This document shows, one piece after another, positions 33,298 to 41,760 of a stretch of DNA of 64,000 bases. Source of the stretch: Algoriphagus sp. (GTDB lineage: Bacteria; Bacteroidota; Bacteroidia; Cytophagales; Cyclobacteriaceae); assembly GCF_029254265.1 (NCBI RefSeq), contig NZ_JAQWXX010000115.1:1-64000 (forward strand). Reading direction: 5' to 3'. The translations under genes were made by a program, and so were the position numbers. A model generated the notes under the pieces. That model was not told the DNA's origin. It saw nothing but the letters and a program-made list of their open reading frames with translations, and searched no databases. Within the stretch, counting starts at the first letter, position 1. Every line of letters starts with the position of its first letter.

Positions 33298-33882
33298 TTA
33301 GTCTGTAAGATTTTGAAAATCTTCTAAGATCGCGTTTAATGCTTCCTTTTCCTTAGGTGTGGACCAAATGGGATTCCACCCAGAACCTGTTTGTATTTCT
33401 ATTAAGTTTCCAGCTTCAATGGCTGGCTTCAAAAGTTGAAAATAGTGCAAGTGATCTGATTTGTTGCCATTTTCGAAAGTATAGGTTTTTGACTTTTCGT
33501 TAGAAATAATTCTTAGTGTTATTGGCCAATTCAATTTTATAGGCTCCAAATAAATGTATGCTTCATCCTTCGAAGGATTCAGGATGATCATTATACTAAT
33601 GTTAGAGTTATTTGCTTCAGGTGTCAACTTTTTATGCCTGTAAACAGTCATTCCTGCGTCTCGACGCACTTCCATATCATACTGAATTGCTTTGACATTC
33701 TGAAAATACATTCTATTGGCTGATGTCATCACGAAAGTCTGATCCTGACCGGTATTATTTGCTCGCCGTTCATTAAAAAAAGACAACATCAGAACAAGCC
33801 CTAAGGAGACCGCCCCAAAAATCTTGATTATCCGAATCAACTCAGGGGTAAAGACCGAATCTGAATTGGCTCTTTTGGACAT
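33298..33882 (-). CDS. Single-pass membrane protein, function unknown
   Basis: A 194-residue protein with one N-terminal transmembrane helix (about 14-35, IRIIKIFGAVSLGLVLMLSF) and a presumably periplasmic, beta-rich remainder containing several charged segments. I recognise no domain. The gene begins 3 bases after the PLP decarboxylase stop and ends 10 bases before the thioesterase gene, so it is part of that operon. Confidence 0.75.
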   Translation of the reverse strand: MSKRANSDSVFTPELIRIIKIFGAVSLGLVLMLSFFNERRANNTGQDQTFVMTSANRMYFQNVKAIQYDMEVRRDAGMTVYRHKKLTPEANNSNISIMIILNPSKDEAYIYLEPIKLNWPITLRIISNEKSKTYTFENGNKSDHLHYFQLLKPAIEAGNLIEIQTGSGWNPIWSTPKEKEALNAILEDFQNLTD

Positions 33883-33885
33883 AGA

Positions 33886-35310
33886 TTAATGATCAGTTAG
33901 GGTTTGTTGTAATTGTTCCAACAATAAACTCCATGCTTTTTGGATATGTTTTTCGGTAACATCCGTTTGGCCGATAACCCATCTGATCACATATTTCCCA
34001 TTTAGCTTGGTGTGCGAAAAAAAGGCTTCTCCAGTGGCATTCACATGATTCATCCAGGTCTCATTGATTTGATTTTCTTTTTCAAGAGAAAGACCTTCTG
34101 AAAAATACCTAAAACAAATTGTGTTGAAATTTACTGGAGCCATTATTTCCAGTCGGTCCTCAGCCTCAATCAAAGATTTGGCTTTCTGAGCAAGTAAAAG
34201 ATGATTTCTCAACTTTTCTCTCAAACCCTGCAATCCATAGGATCGAACTACGAACCATAATTTCAGCGCTCTAAATCTTCTTCCTAGTGGAATTCCCCAA
34301 TCGCGGTAGTTATTCACTTCCTCATCTAATTTGGTTTTCAAATATTCCGGAGTCATGGAAAATGTATTCACCAAATACCTAGGCTCTTTGAGGTACATGA
34401 TTGTACAGTCAAAATTTGTAAACATCCACTTGTGGGGATTGAATACGTAGCTATCTGCCAGTTCATGGCCTTCGATCAAGTTTTGAAATTCCGGCAAAAT
34501 CAATGCTGTTCCAGCAAATGCAGCATCTATATGGTGCCAAATCTTATATTTCTGAGTGATTTGGGAGATTTTACCAATTGGATCCACAGCGGTAGAACTC
34601 GTCGTTCCTAAGGCTGAGACAACACAAAGTGGATGAAAACCATTTTCTAGATCTTCTAAAATCGCTTTTTCTAAGGCTTCAGCAATCATTGAAAAATTTT
34701 CATCTACGGGGATTCTCACCAGATTATTTAATCCAATCCCTGCTATTTTTAGTGCTTTATCAATTGAGGAATGGACATGTGAAGAAGAATAAACCCGAAA
34801 TTTCTCATTACCCTGGAATCCATTTTCATTGATTTGATAATTGGTGGCCTTTTCTCTAGCAGCTAATAACGCACTTAACGTGGCTGTGCTTGCAGTATCG
34901 TGAATACATCCTTTCCAGGTTTTATCAATTCCTTTAGCGTCCCGAATCCAATCACAAACACGTTCTTCCAACTCAGTGGCAGCAGGCGAAGTCAACCAAG
35001 ACATGCATTGAGCACCAAGGGTGGACATAAGCATTTCTGCTAGAATCGAAGGTTCAGAATTATTTGCAGGAAAATACCCAAAAAAAGCAGGATGCTGCCA
35101 GTGAGTCATCCCAGGGACAATAATCTCTTTAAAATCCTCTAAGATCGCATCAAATGATTCTCCCTTTTCAGGCGCCGAATCTGGAATTTGATCAAAAATA
35201 GCTCTTGGTTGAATTTGCGGAGTCACCGGATAATTTTCTTTCTGAATCAGATAATCAGCCATCCAATCCACCAATTCGTGTGCTCTTTTTCTAAATTCTT
35301 CTTTTTCCAT
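33886..35310 (-). CDS. PLP-dependent group II (aromatic-L-amino-acid type) decarboxylase
   Basis: A 474-residue cytoplasmic enzyme of the group II decarboxylase family, expected to turn an aromatic amino acid into its amine. The Schiff-base lysine is Lys294 (NPHKWM) and the PLP-nitrogen aspartate is Asp262 (HHIDAAFAG). The signature HWQHPAFFGYFPANNS near 70-86 is also present. It lies 5 bases downstream of an SDR gene. Which amino acid is used (tryptophan, tyrosine, DOPA or another) cannot be read from sequence. Confidence 0.9.
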   Translation of the reverse strand: MEKEEFRKRAHELVDWMADYLIQKENYPVTPQIQPRAIFDQIPDSAPEKGESFDAILEDFKEIIVPGMTHWQHPAFFGYFPANNSEPSILAEMLMSTLGAQCMSWLTSPAATELEERVCDWIRDAKGIDKTWKGCIHDTASTATLSALLAAREKATNYQINENGFQGNEKFRVYSSSHVHSSIDKALKIAGIGLNNLVRIPVDENFSMIAEALEKAILEDLENGFHPLCVVSALGTTSSTAVDPIGKISQITQKYKIWHHIDAAFAGTALILPEFQNLIEGHELADSYVFNPHKWMFTNFDCTIMYLKEPRYLVNTFSMTPEYLKTKLDEEVNNYRDWGIPLGRRFRALKLWFVVRSYGLQGLREKLRNHLLLAQKAKSLIEAEDRLEIMAPVNFNTICFRYFSEGLSLEKENQINETWMNHVNATGEAFFSHTKLNGKYVIRWVIGQTDVTEKHIQKAWSLLLEQLQQTLTDH

Positions 35311-35315
35311 GGGGT

Positions 35316-36074
35316 TTAATGGACGTATGATCCAGCATTTATATCAATTGTCGCTCCAGTGGCGTGATCTGCAAGTCCCGAGCATAATAAAGTAACCATT
35401 GGTGCAATATCCTCCGGCCTAGTGAGCTCTCTAAGAGCAATATCATTTAAAGCAAAGTCTTCACCGTATTCGGATAGGATCTCATCGGCCATATCAGTCC
35501 GGGTGAAGCCCGGCGCAATTAGAAAAGCCTTTATTCCGAGTTTCCCATAATGCCGGGCTATAGTCCGAGTAATGCTCACAATGGCTCCTTTTGAGGCTGC
35601 ATAGGCGATGTAATCTGTCGTGTCACCTCTAAATGCCGCACGAGAAGAAATGTTGATTATCCTCCCGTTGTTTTGTGATTTAGCTTGATCGACAAACTCC
35701 TTGCATAAAATCGCCAGTGAAGTCGTGTTTACAGCCATGGTTTCATCCCAGATTTGGAGCCATTCAGAGGTAGGAAGCGTATCCGGAGCTGATCTAGAAA
35801 TTCCCGCATTGTTTACAATGGCTGAAATAAAGCCATATTTTTCGACCAAACTTGGTATAAAGCCTTTTACTTCCAAAGGATCTGCTAAATCACAAGGGGC
35901 AAGGATTGCTTCATTTTTCATTTCTGACAAAAGTGATTCCGCTTCTTTTTGATTGCGGTTATAGTGAATTATCACTTTTGCTCCAGATTCAGAAAGCTGT
36001 TTGGCAATAGCCCTACCAATACCTCTTGAGGCACCAGTTACAAGGATCAGTTGATTGTTGAGAGAAATATTCAT
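35316..36074 (-). CDS. Short-chain dehydrogenase/reductase (FabG-like)
   Basis: A 252-residue classical SDR using NAD(P)H. It has TGASRGIGRAIA (13-24) for cofactor binding, NNAG (88-91), and the catalytic residues Ser143/144 (INISSRAA), Tyr158 and Lys162 (YAASK). It ends with the usual GATIDINAGSY. It resembles 3-oxoacyl-ACP reductases, but the position beside a decarboxylase rather than fatty-acid synthesis genes leaves the substrate open. It begins the operon running down to the thioesterase gene. Confidence 0.9.
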   Translation of the reverse strand: MNISLNNQLILVTGASRGIGRAIAKQLSESGAKVIIHYNRNQKEAESLLSEMKNEAILAPCDLADPLEVKGFIPSLVEKYGFISAIVNNAGISRSAPDTLPTSEWLQIWDETMAVNTTSLAILCKEFVDQAKSQNNGRIINISSRAAFRGDTTDYIAYAASKGAIVSITRTIARHYGKLGIKAFLIAPGFTRTDMADEILSEYGEDFALNDIALRELTRPEDIAPMVTLLCSGLADHATGATIDINAGSYVH

Positions 36075-36159
36075 ATTCAGCTCATTGGGATTATTAGGAT
36101 TCTACTGACTTCGGCAATTCCAGTCAGGTAGAGTTGTTTTATTTTCTGTCAAGAAAAAA

Positions 36160-36702
36160 TCAGATTTTCCCTTCAGTTAAACTTGGAAGGTGTACATGGG
36201 CCAAATGATGTTTGGAATGCCAAGTATACATCAAGGTAACCTCCGCTAAAGTTTGGCTTCGCTTTTTTTCTGGGTGAAAATATGTTTTCTGGAAGTCATC
36301 ATCAGTCATGGACTCTAGTAATGCGACCCACTTAAAATGTACAGCTTTGATGATTGCCATTGAAGATTCTATACCAAGCGACGCATCAGCGAGGTTTGCC
36401 CATGCTGATTCATCGTAAGGTTTGATCGCTGGATTATCTTCTGTCAATGCCAGTTTGAATCTACTGAAGGCATTCATGTGACTATCTGCGATGTGGTGAA
36501 TCACTTGCTTGAGTGTCCATCCTCCTGGTCTATACGGCGTGTCTAATTGTTTTTCAGACATGTTATTGACCGAATCAGCTAGATAAGAGGGAAAATCCCT
36601 CAAATATTCTATTGATTCCTGAATTTGAGTCGATGTGATGGTTTCTGGTACTGAGAATTTTCCTATTGGAAATTTCAAATGCTCGATATCTATGTTTGTC
36701 AT
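36160..36702 (-). CDS. DinB/YfiT-type putative metal-dependent hydrolase or thiol transferase
   Basis: A 180-residue four-helix DinB-superfamily protein. The metal-binding histidines typical of YfiT (BstA) fit at His69 (QVIHHIADSHMN) and in WHSKHHLAHV near the C-terminus. The stretch RFKLALTEDNPAIKPYDE is also characteristic of this subgroup. In Bacillus the homologue is a bacillithiol S-transferase; whether this organism uses such a thiol is not known. The start overlaps the comF stop by 4 bases. Confidence 0.85.
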   Translation of the reverse strand: MTNIDIEHLKFPIGKFSVPETITSTQIQESIEYLRDFPSYLADSVNNMSEKQLDTPYRPGGWTLKQVIHHIADSHMNAFSRFKLALTEDNPAIKPYDESAWANLADASLGIESSMAIIKAVHFKWVALLESMTDDDFQKTYFHPEKKRSQTLAEVTLMYTWHSKHHLAHVHLPSLTEGKI

Positions 36703-37397
36703 ATTTTTCCTCCTGCTGCTAAAGTGATCAAATCTACAGTTTTTGCATTATTTCTCAAGAGCTCATTTGCGCAGGCACAAAGCGTAGCACCGGTAGTCAT
36801 GACATCATCCACAAGCATTACTTCTTGATTGTCAACACTTTTACTACTTGAAAGTCGAAAAACATCTCCGACATTTGACATACGCTCTAATCTGCTTTTT
36901 TTTGTTTGGGTTTCCGTATATTTTTCACGAACCAATAGGTTCTGAAGAGGGATTCCCAGTTCTTTGCTTAAGCCTTTTCCAAATTCCTCACTTTGATTAT
37001 ATCCTCTTCGTTTTAATTTTAGAGGGTGAAGAGGCACCGGAACAATCACATTCCAGCGATTTTTTAATTGGCCTTCTGCTAATATTCTCCCATACAAAAC
37101 CCCAAGCTCTTGGGCCAACTGAGGCTTATTTCTATATTTCAATTGATGAAGAAGCTGCTGACTTTTACCTTCTTTGGTGAATTTTAGAAAAGCCATAGCA
37201 AGGTCAATTCTACTCAATCCTCGAACTTTATCAATAAGGTCATTATCAGAAGCCCTCAAATGATAAGTGGTTACAGGCAATAATCCAATACATACAGAAC
37301 AGAGACAATTTTCTCGATCAAAAAGTGTTTGACCACACAAATCACAATTCCTGGGGAAAATCAAATCCAAAAAATCTTTTACTAAAAATAAACGCAT
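36699..37397 (-). CDS. ComF-family phosphoribosyltransferase-like protein
   Basis: A cytoplasmic protein of the ComF family linked to DNA uptake and processing in competent bacteria. An N-terminal zinc site (Cys18, Cys21, Cys33, Cys36) precedes a type I phosphoribosyltransferase fold with the PRPP motif VMLVDDVMTTGATL. The start at ATG 37397 (MRLFLVKDF) fits homologues; the open frame continues to 37451. With it a minus-strand run of genes ends, and coding switches to the + strand. Confidence 0.88.
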   Translation of the reverse strand: MRLFLVKDFLDLIFPRNCDLCGQTLFDRENCLCSVCIGLLPVTTYHLRASDNDLIDKVRGLSRIDLAMAFLKFTKEGKSQQLLHQLKYRNKPQLAQELGVLYGRILAEGQLKNRWNVIVPVPLHPLKLKRRGYNQSEEFGKGLSKELGIPLQNLLVREKYTETQTKKSRLERMSNVGDVFRLSSSKSVDNQEVMLVDDVMTTGATLCACANELLRNNAKTVDLITLAAGGKI

Positions 37398-37478
37398 TGC
37401 TAAAAAGGCTTGTTGTACACTCCTAAGGATAAATAGGTGGTATATTTGCATCCTACAATTTCCTAAACAGTTAATTTA

Positions 37479-37826
37479 ATGAATCTTATAGAGGAATTCA
37501 ATGCATATCGCAGCAAAATGAATGAAAGTATTCTAGCTGCAGATAACAAAGTAATTAAGAGGTTTTTTAATCTTGACACAAACGCCTATGCTGCTGGTGA
37601 GCTGGAAGTAAAAACCAAAGAAATGATAGGTTTGGCATGTTCGATGGTTCTTCGTTGTGATGATTGTATAAAGTATCATTTGGGAAAATGCCACGAAGTG
37701 GGAATAAATAAAGAGGAAATCTTTGAAGTATTCTCCATTGCGACACTTATCGGAGGATCAATTGTGATTCCTCATTTGAGAAGGGCGACGGAATATTGGG
37801 AGGAATTAGAAAAAGTAAATCAATGA
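37479..37826 (+). CDS. AhpD-like carboxymuconolactone decarboxylase-family protein
   Basis: A 115-residue protein with the AhpD-type redox motif Cys60-Asp-Asp-Cys63 and His67 (LRCDDCIKYHLGKC). Proteins of this group act in alkylhydroperoxide reduction or as small thiol-redox enzymes; the true decarboxylase role is less likely given the CxxC. It overlaps the next gene by 4 bases (ATGA) and is the first gene of the + strand run. Confidence 0.88.
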   Translation: MNLIEEFNAYRSKMNESILAADNKVIKRFFNLDTNAYAAGELEVKTKEMIGLACSMVLRCDDCIKYHLGKCHEVGINKEEIFEVFSIATLIGGSIVIPHLRRATEYWEELEKVNQ

Positions 37827-38182
37827 AGAAAGATCTTGAACTAGAAAAACGCTGGGGAAAATTACTGGATGGCTTAAAAGAATCCATTGGAAAAAAACCT
37901 ACAGACTTAAATGGCGTTCTCTTCCTTATTGGGGTACAAGAACTTGGACAAGGAACCAAAACCTTCAGTAAAGAGCAAAAACAAGATTTATTGCATATTG
38001 CTGTCTGCAAAGTCCTAAGTTTAGCAGGATTTTACGAACTTGATTTTATTGATCAAGATGGCTGGCCGCATTGGAATTTAATAAAGGAATTACCACATTT
38101 TGATCTGTTGGATCAAGAGAAACTCCTAAAAATTCAGGTTTTGGATTACTTTGAGAAAGAGTATCAAATAGAAATAAAATAA
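37823..38182 (+). CDS. Conserved protein of unknown function
   Basis: A 119-residue soluble protein, helical and acidic, without a motif I recognise. ATG 37823 overlaps the preceding stop (ATGA) and is the better start; an upstream ATG at 37796 in the same frame lies deep within the AhpD-like gene. Only three bases separate it from the exonuclease III gene, so translational coupling within one operon is likely. Confidence 0.8.
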   Translation: MKKDLELEKRWGKLLDGLKESIGKKPTDLNGVLFLIGVQELGQGTKTFSKEQKQDLLHIAVCKVLSLAGFYELDFIDQDGWPHWNLIKELPHFDLLDQEKLLKIQVLDYFEKEYQIEIK

Positions 38183-38185
38183 ACT

Positions 38186-38947
38186 GTGAAAATCATATCA
38201 TATAATGTCAATGGAATCAGGGCCGCAATGAACAAAGGCTTTGTAGATTGGTTAAACCAAGAAAACCCAGATATCATTGGCTTACAGGAAGTTAAAGCAG
38301 AATTAAATCAAATAAATCCTACAATATTTGAAGATTTGGGGTATGAGTTGTTTTGGTATCCAGCAGTAAAAAAAGGATATAGTGGTGTGGCAATTCTGAC
38401 TAAAATAAAACCTAAATCAGTAAAATACGGTATGGGTTTATCCAAATATGATGACGAGGGTAGGATAATTCAGGCAGATTTTGATGATTTCTCATTTATC
38501 TCATCCTATTTTCCTTCAGGGACCACTGGAGATGCCAGGCAAACATTCAAATATGAATTCTTGGATGACATTTCCGGATACCTGCAAGATTTGAAAAGAG
38601 AGAATACAAACCTTATTGTAAGCGGAGATTATAACATTTGCCATAAAGCAATAGATATACACAATCCAATATCAAATAAAAACAGTTCGGGTTTCTTACC
38701 AGAAGAACGGGCTTGGATGGATCAGTTTACAGATCTAGGGTTCATTGATAGTTTCAGACATTTTAATCCAAACCCTCATCAATATACATGGTGGAGTTAC
38801 CGCGCAAATTCAAGAGCAAAAAATCTCGGATGGAGAATTGATTATCATATGGTAACAAGTAAAATGCAAAACAGATTAAAAGGGGCTGTAATTTTACCAG
38901 ACGCAAAGCATTCAGATCACTGCCCAATACTTCTTGAAATAGATTAA
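38186..38947 (+). CDS. xth: Exodeoxyribonuclease III (AP endonuclease)
   Basis: Cleaves at abasic sites and acts as a 3'-5' exonuclease in base excision repair. It has 253 residues with a GTG start directly after the previous gene. Metal and catalytic motifs are NVNGIRAA, LQEVK (Glu35), SGDYNICH, and SDHCPI near the end (Asp244-His245). The Trp and Tyr rich segment QYTWWSYR is typical. Cytoplasmic. Confidence 0.94.
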   Translation: MKIISYNVNGIRAAMNKGFVDWLNQENPDIIGLQEVKAELNQINPTIFEDLGYELFWYPAVKKGYSGVAILTKIKPKSVKYGMGLSKYDDEGRIIQADFDDFSFISSYFPSGTTGDARQTFKYEFLDDISGYLQDLKRENTNLIVSGDYNICHKAIDIHNPISNKNSSGFLPEERAWMDQFTDLGFIDSFRHFNPNPHQYTWWSYRANSRAKNLGWRIDYHMVTSKMQNRLKGAVILPDAKHSDHCPILLEID

Positions 38948-38984
38948 AAATTAGACTATAAGCAACAGGTTTTTCAATATAATC

Positions 38985-39389
38985 ATGATGAAGACTATAA
39001 AAATTTCAATTCCTTCTTTAATTGAGAATATAAAAATAATTGAAAGTTTCATTGACAATGCTAAAGAAAGCTTTGAAATAAACGATGATATCTATGGCAA
39101 CATCATGATTTCAGTGACAGAATGCATCAGTAATGCTATAATTCACGGAAATCAAAATGATAAAAACAAGCTAGTTCATTTAGAATTAAATGTGGAAGAT
39201 GACACACTAAAATTCACCATAGAAGATGAAGGAGTTGGTTTTGATTCGAATGAATTAAAGGATCCAACCGCTCCAGAAAACATTGAAAAAACCGGGGGAA
39301 GGGGAATCTTCTTGATAAAGCATTTATCTGATGATGTTAAATTCGAAGAAAATGGGAAAAAGACCATTTTATCTTTTTACATGATTTGA
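38985..39389 (+). CDS. RsbW-like serine-kinase / anti-sigma ATPase
   Basis: A 134-residue GHKL-fold ATPase of the HATPase_c_2 group: N-box TECISNAIIHGN, G1 DEGVGFD and G2 GGRGIFLIKHLSDD. In Bacillus RsbW/SpoIIAB bind sigma factors and phosphorylate STAS antagonists. No such partner is seen in this window, and the homologues are common near ybeY in Bacteroidota, so the role here is open. Met1 and Met2 are both possible starts. The gap to ybeY is one base. Confidence 0.85.
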   Translation: MMKTIKISIPSLIENIKIIESFIDNAKESFEINDDIYGNIMISVTECISNAIIHGNQNDKNKLVHLELNVEDDTLKFTIEDEGVGFDSNELKDPTAPENIEKTGGRGIFLIKHLSDDVKFEENGKKTILSFYMI

Positions 39390-39390
39390 A

Positions 39391-39828
39391 ATGGCAATAA
39401 ACTTTTTTTCTGAAGATACTTCGTTCCTAGTCAAACAAAAGCGAAAGCGAAAACAATGGCTAAAAGAAATCGCACTTCAAGAGTCCTTTAAAATTCTAGA
39501 TTTAAATTACATTTTCTGCTCAGATGAGTATCTGCATAAAATAAACTTACAATATCTAGATCACGATACATATACTGACATAATCACATTTGACAACTCA
39601 GAATATGAAGCAGAAATAGAAGGCGATATTTATATCAGCATAGACCGAGTTAAAGAAAATGCGAAAGATCACAAGGTAGATCAAGAAACAGAGTTAAGCA
39701 GGGTATTGAGCCATGGCTTGTTCCACCTAATCGGATATAAGGACAAAACAAGGAGCGAAGCAAACACAATGCGGGAGAAAGAAGAGTTTGCAATCTCCCT
39801 ATACAAAAAACTGAACTGTTCCACGTGA
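39391..39828 (+). CDS. ybeY: Endoribonuclease YbeY (16S rRNA maturation)
   Basis: A zinc-dependent RNase needed for 16S rRNA 3'-end processing and ribosome quality control. It has 145 residues. The catalytic region is LSHGLFHLIGYKD: the first two histidines match the HxxxH pattern, but the third ligand position holds Asp (GYKD) instead of His in E. coli (GYDH). From memory this substitution is usual in Bacteroidota. The TGA stop lies inside the first parS site. Confidence 0.92.
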   Translation: MAINFFSEDTSFLVKQKRKRKQWLKEIALQESFKILDLNYIFCSDEYLHKINLQYLDHDTYTDIITFDNSEYEAEIEGDIYISIDRVKENAKDHKVDQETELSRVLSHGLFHLIGYKDKTRSEANTMREKEEFAISLYKKLNCST

Positions 39829-39832
39829 AACA
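39817..39832 (+). promoter_or_regulatory. parS centromere site 1
   Basis: TGTTCCACGTGAAACA matches the ParB-binding consensus TGTTNCACGTGAAACA exactly. It contains the ybeY stop codon (39826-39828). Confidence 0.9.
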
Positions 39833-39861
39833 GTCAAGCAAAGAGTTATAATAATACTACG

Positions 39862-39877
39862 TGTTTCACGTGGAACA
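39862..39877 (-). promoter_or_regulatory. parS centromere site 2
   Basis: TGTTTCACGTGGAACA is the exact reverse complement of site 1, 29 bases further on and just before mnmG. Two inverted parS copies mark this as a chromosome-segregation locus. Confidence 0.9.
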
Positions 39878-39893
39878 GTAAAGACAAAAGAGA

Positions 39894-41759
39894 ATGTTTC
39901 CAATATATGATGTAATTGTTGTAGGTGCAGGGCATGCCGGATGTGAGGCTGCACATGCTGCTGCAAAAATAGGCGCCAAGGTACTTTTGTGTACAATGAA
40001 CATGAACACAATTGCACAAATGTCTTGCAATCCTGCGATGGGAGGAGTCGCAAAAGGGCAAATAATAAGAGAGATAGATGCTTTAGGAGGAATGTCTGGA
40101 ATTATATCAGACAAGTCAATGATCCAGTTTCGAATGCTTAACCGATCAAAGGGTCCAGCAATGTGGTCTCCAAGAAGCCAGAATGACCGAATGAAGTTTG
40201 CAGAAGAATGGAGACTTGCCCTAGAACAAACTCCCAACGTAGACTTTTGGCAAGAAATGATCACTGGTATCCTAACGAAAGATGGAAGAGTGGTAGGAGT
40301 AAGGACAGGGATTGGTATCGAAATTAGTTCTAAATCAGTTGTTTTAACCAACGGTACTTTCTTAAACGGCATTATCCATATTGGAGAAAAGAAATTCGGA
40401 GGTGGAAGAACAGGTGAATCTGCATCAAAAGGCATTACAGAGCAATTAGTAGAGTTAGGCTTCCAATCAGGAAGGATGAAAACCGGAACTCCGCCTAGAG
40501 TAGATGGTAGAAGTTTGGACTATTCAAAAATGGAAGTTCAATACGGAGATGAAAACCCTGAAAAGTTTAGCTACGACGATAGCACTAGTGCTTTAAAAGA
40601 ACAAAGAACTTGTTGGATCACCTATACCAACAAAGCGGTTCATTCAAGCTTGGAAGAAGGCTTTGATCGATCTCCAATGTTTAATGGTAGAATTCAAGGA
40701 TTAGGACCAAGATATTGTCCATCTATAGAAGATAAAATCAATCGGTTTGCAGAGCGTGATCGTCATCAGATTTTTGTCGAGCCGGAAGGATGGAATACCG
40801 TTGAGATGTACATCAACGGTTTCTCAACATCACTTCCAGAGGATATTCAATATAAAGCAATGCGACAAATCCCTGGATTTGAAAATGCTAAAATGTTTAG
40901 ACCAGGATATGCGATCGAATATGATTTCTTTCCACCTACTCAACTTCGCTTGACATTAGAAACACAGCTGATTGAAAACCTTTATTTTGCAGGACAAATA
41001 AATGGCACAACCGGATATGAGGAAGCTGCATCTCAAGGATTGGTAGCAGGAATAAATGCAGCTCTCAAAATAAAAGAAGAAGAACCTTTTTTACTTAAAA
41101 GATCAGATGCCTATATCGGTGTTCTAATTGATGATTTAATAAACAAAGGTACAGAGGAACCATATCGCATGTTCACTTCGAGGGCTGAATTTAGATTATT
41201 ACTTCGGCAAGATAATGCTGATTTAAGACTGACTCCAATGGGTCACCAAATCGGTTTGGCCTCAGATGAGAGATTAGAAAAGGTCATTATCAAAAAAGAA
41301 AATACTGCCCGTTTAATCAATGATTTAAAGCAGAGAAAGGCAGAACCAAACATTTTTAATACAGGCTTAGAATCATTAAACTCCGCAACGATTAGAGAAA
41401 AGGTTTCTCTTGAACAATTACTTAAGAGACCTCAGATAGGAATTCAGGATTTGATCAGGATAAATTCAGAAACCTCTGTTTATCTAAGTAAATATGCCAA
41501 GGACGAACTAGAACAAGCAGAAATTCAGATTAAGTATGATAGTTACATCGACAAAGAGCAACAAATGGTCGATAAGCTTAGTAACATGGAGAATTACAAA
41601 ATTCCACTGCAATTTGACTATCTAGCAATTACAGCGCTTTCAGCAGAGGGAAAACAAAAACTGAGCAAAGTAAGACCAGAGACACTTGGACAAGCATCTC
41701 GAATAAGTGGCGTATCCCCGGCAGATTTATCCATCATCACAGTATATTTAGGAAGATAA
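39894..41759 (+). CDS. mnmG: tRNA uridine-5-carboxymethylaminomethyl modification enzyme MnmG (GidA)
   Basis: With MnmE, this FAD protein modifies the wobble uridine of several tRNAs. It has 621 residues: N-terminal FAD-binding VVVGAGHAGCEAA, a second signature GRGTGES-like segment (FGGGRTGESASK), the conserved PPRVDGRSLDY and PGYAIEYDFFP, and a helical C-terminus ending in the MnmE/tRNA-binding part (ARISGVSPADLSII). The gene is often near oriC in bacteria, which agrees with the parS sites and the DnaA boxes beyond it. Confidence 0.97.
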   Translation: MFPIYDVIVVGAGHAGCEAAHAAAKIGAKVLLCTMNMNTIAQMSCNPAMGGVAKGQIIREIDALGGMSGIISDKSMIQFRMLNRSKGPAMWSPRSQNDRMKFAEEWRLALEQTPNVDFWQEMITGILTKDGRVVGVRTGIGIEISSKSVVLTNGTFLNGIIHIGEKKFGGGRTGESASKGITEQLVELGFQSGRMKTGTPPRVDGRSLDYSKMEVQYGDENPEKFSYDDSTSALKEQRTCWITYTNKAVHSSLEEGFDRSPMFNGRIQGLGPRYCPSIEDKINRFAERDRHQIFVEPEGWNTVEMYINGFSTSLPEDIQYKAMRQIPGFENAKMFRPGYAIEYDFFPPTQLRLTLETQLIENLYFAGQINGTTGYEEAASQGLVAGINAALKIKEEEPFLLKRSDAYIGVLIDDLINKGTEEPYRMFTSRAEFRLLLRQDNADLRLTPMGHQIGLASDERLEKVIIKKENTARLINDLKQRKAEPNIFNTGLESLNSATIREKVSLEQLLKRPQIGIQDLIRINSETSVYLSKYAKDELEQAEIQIKYDSYIDKEQQMVDKLSNMENYKIPLQFDYLAITALSAEGKQKLSKVRPETLGQASRISGVSPADLSIITVYLGR

Positions 41760-41760
41760 A

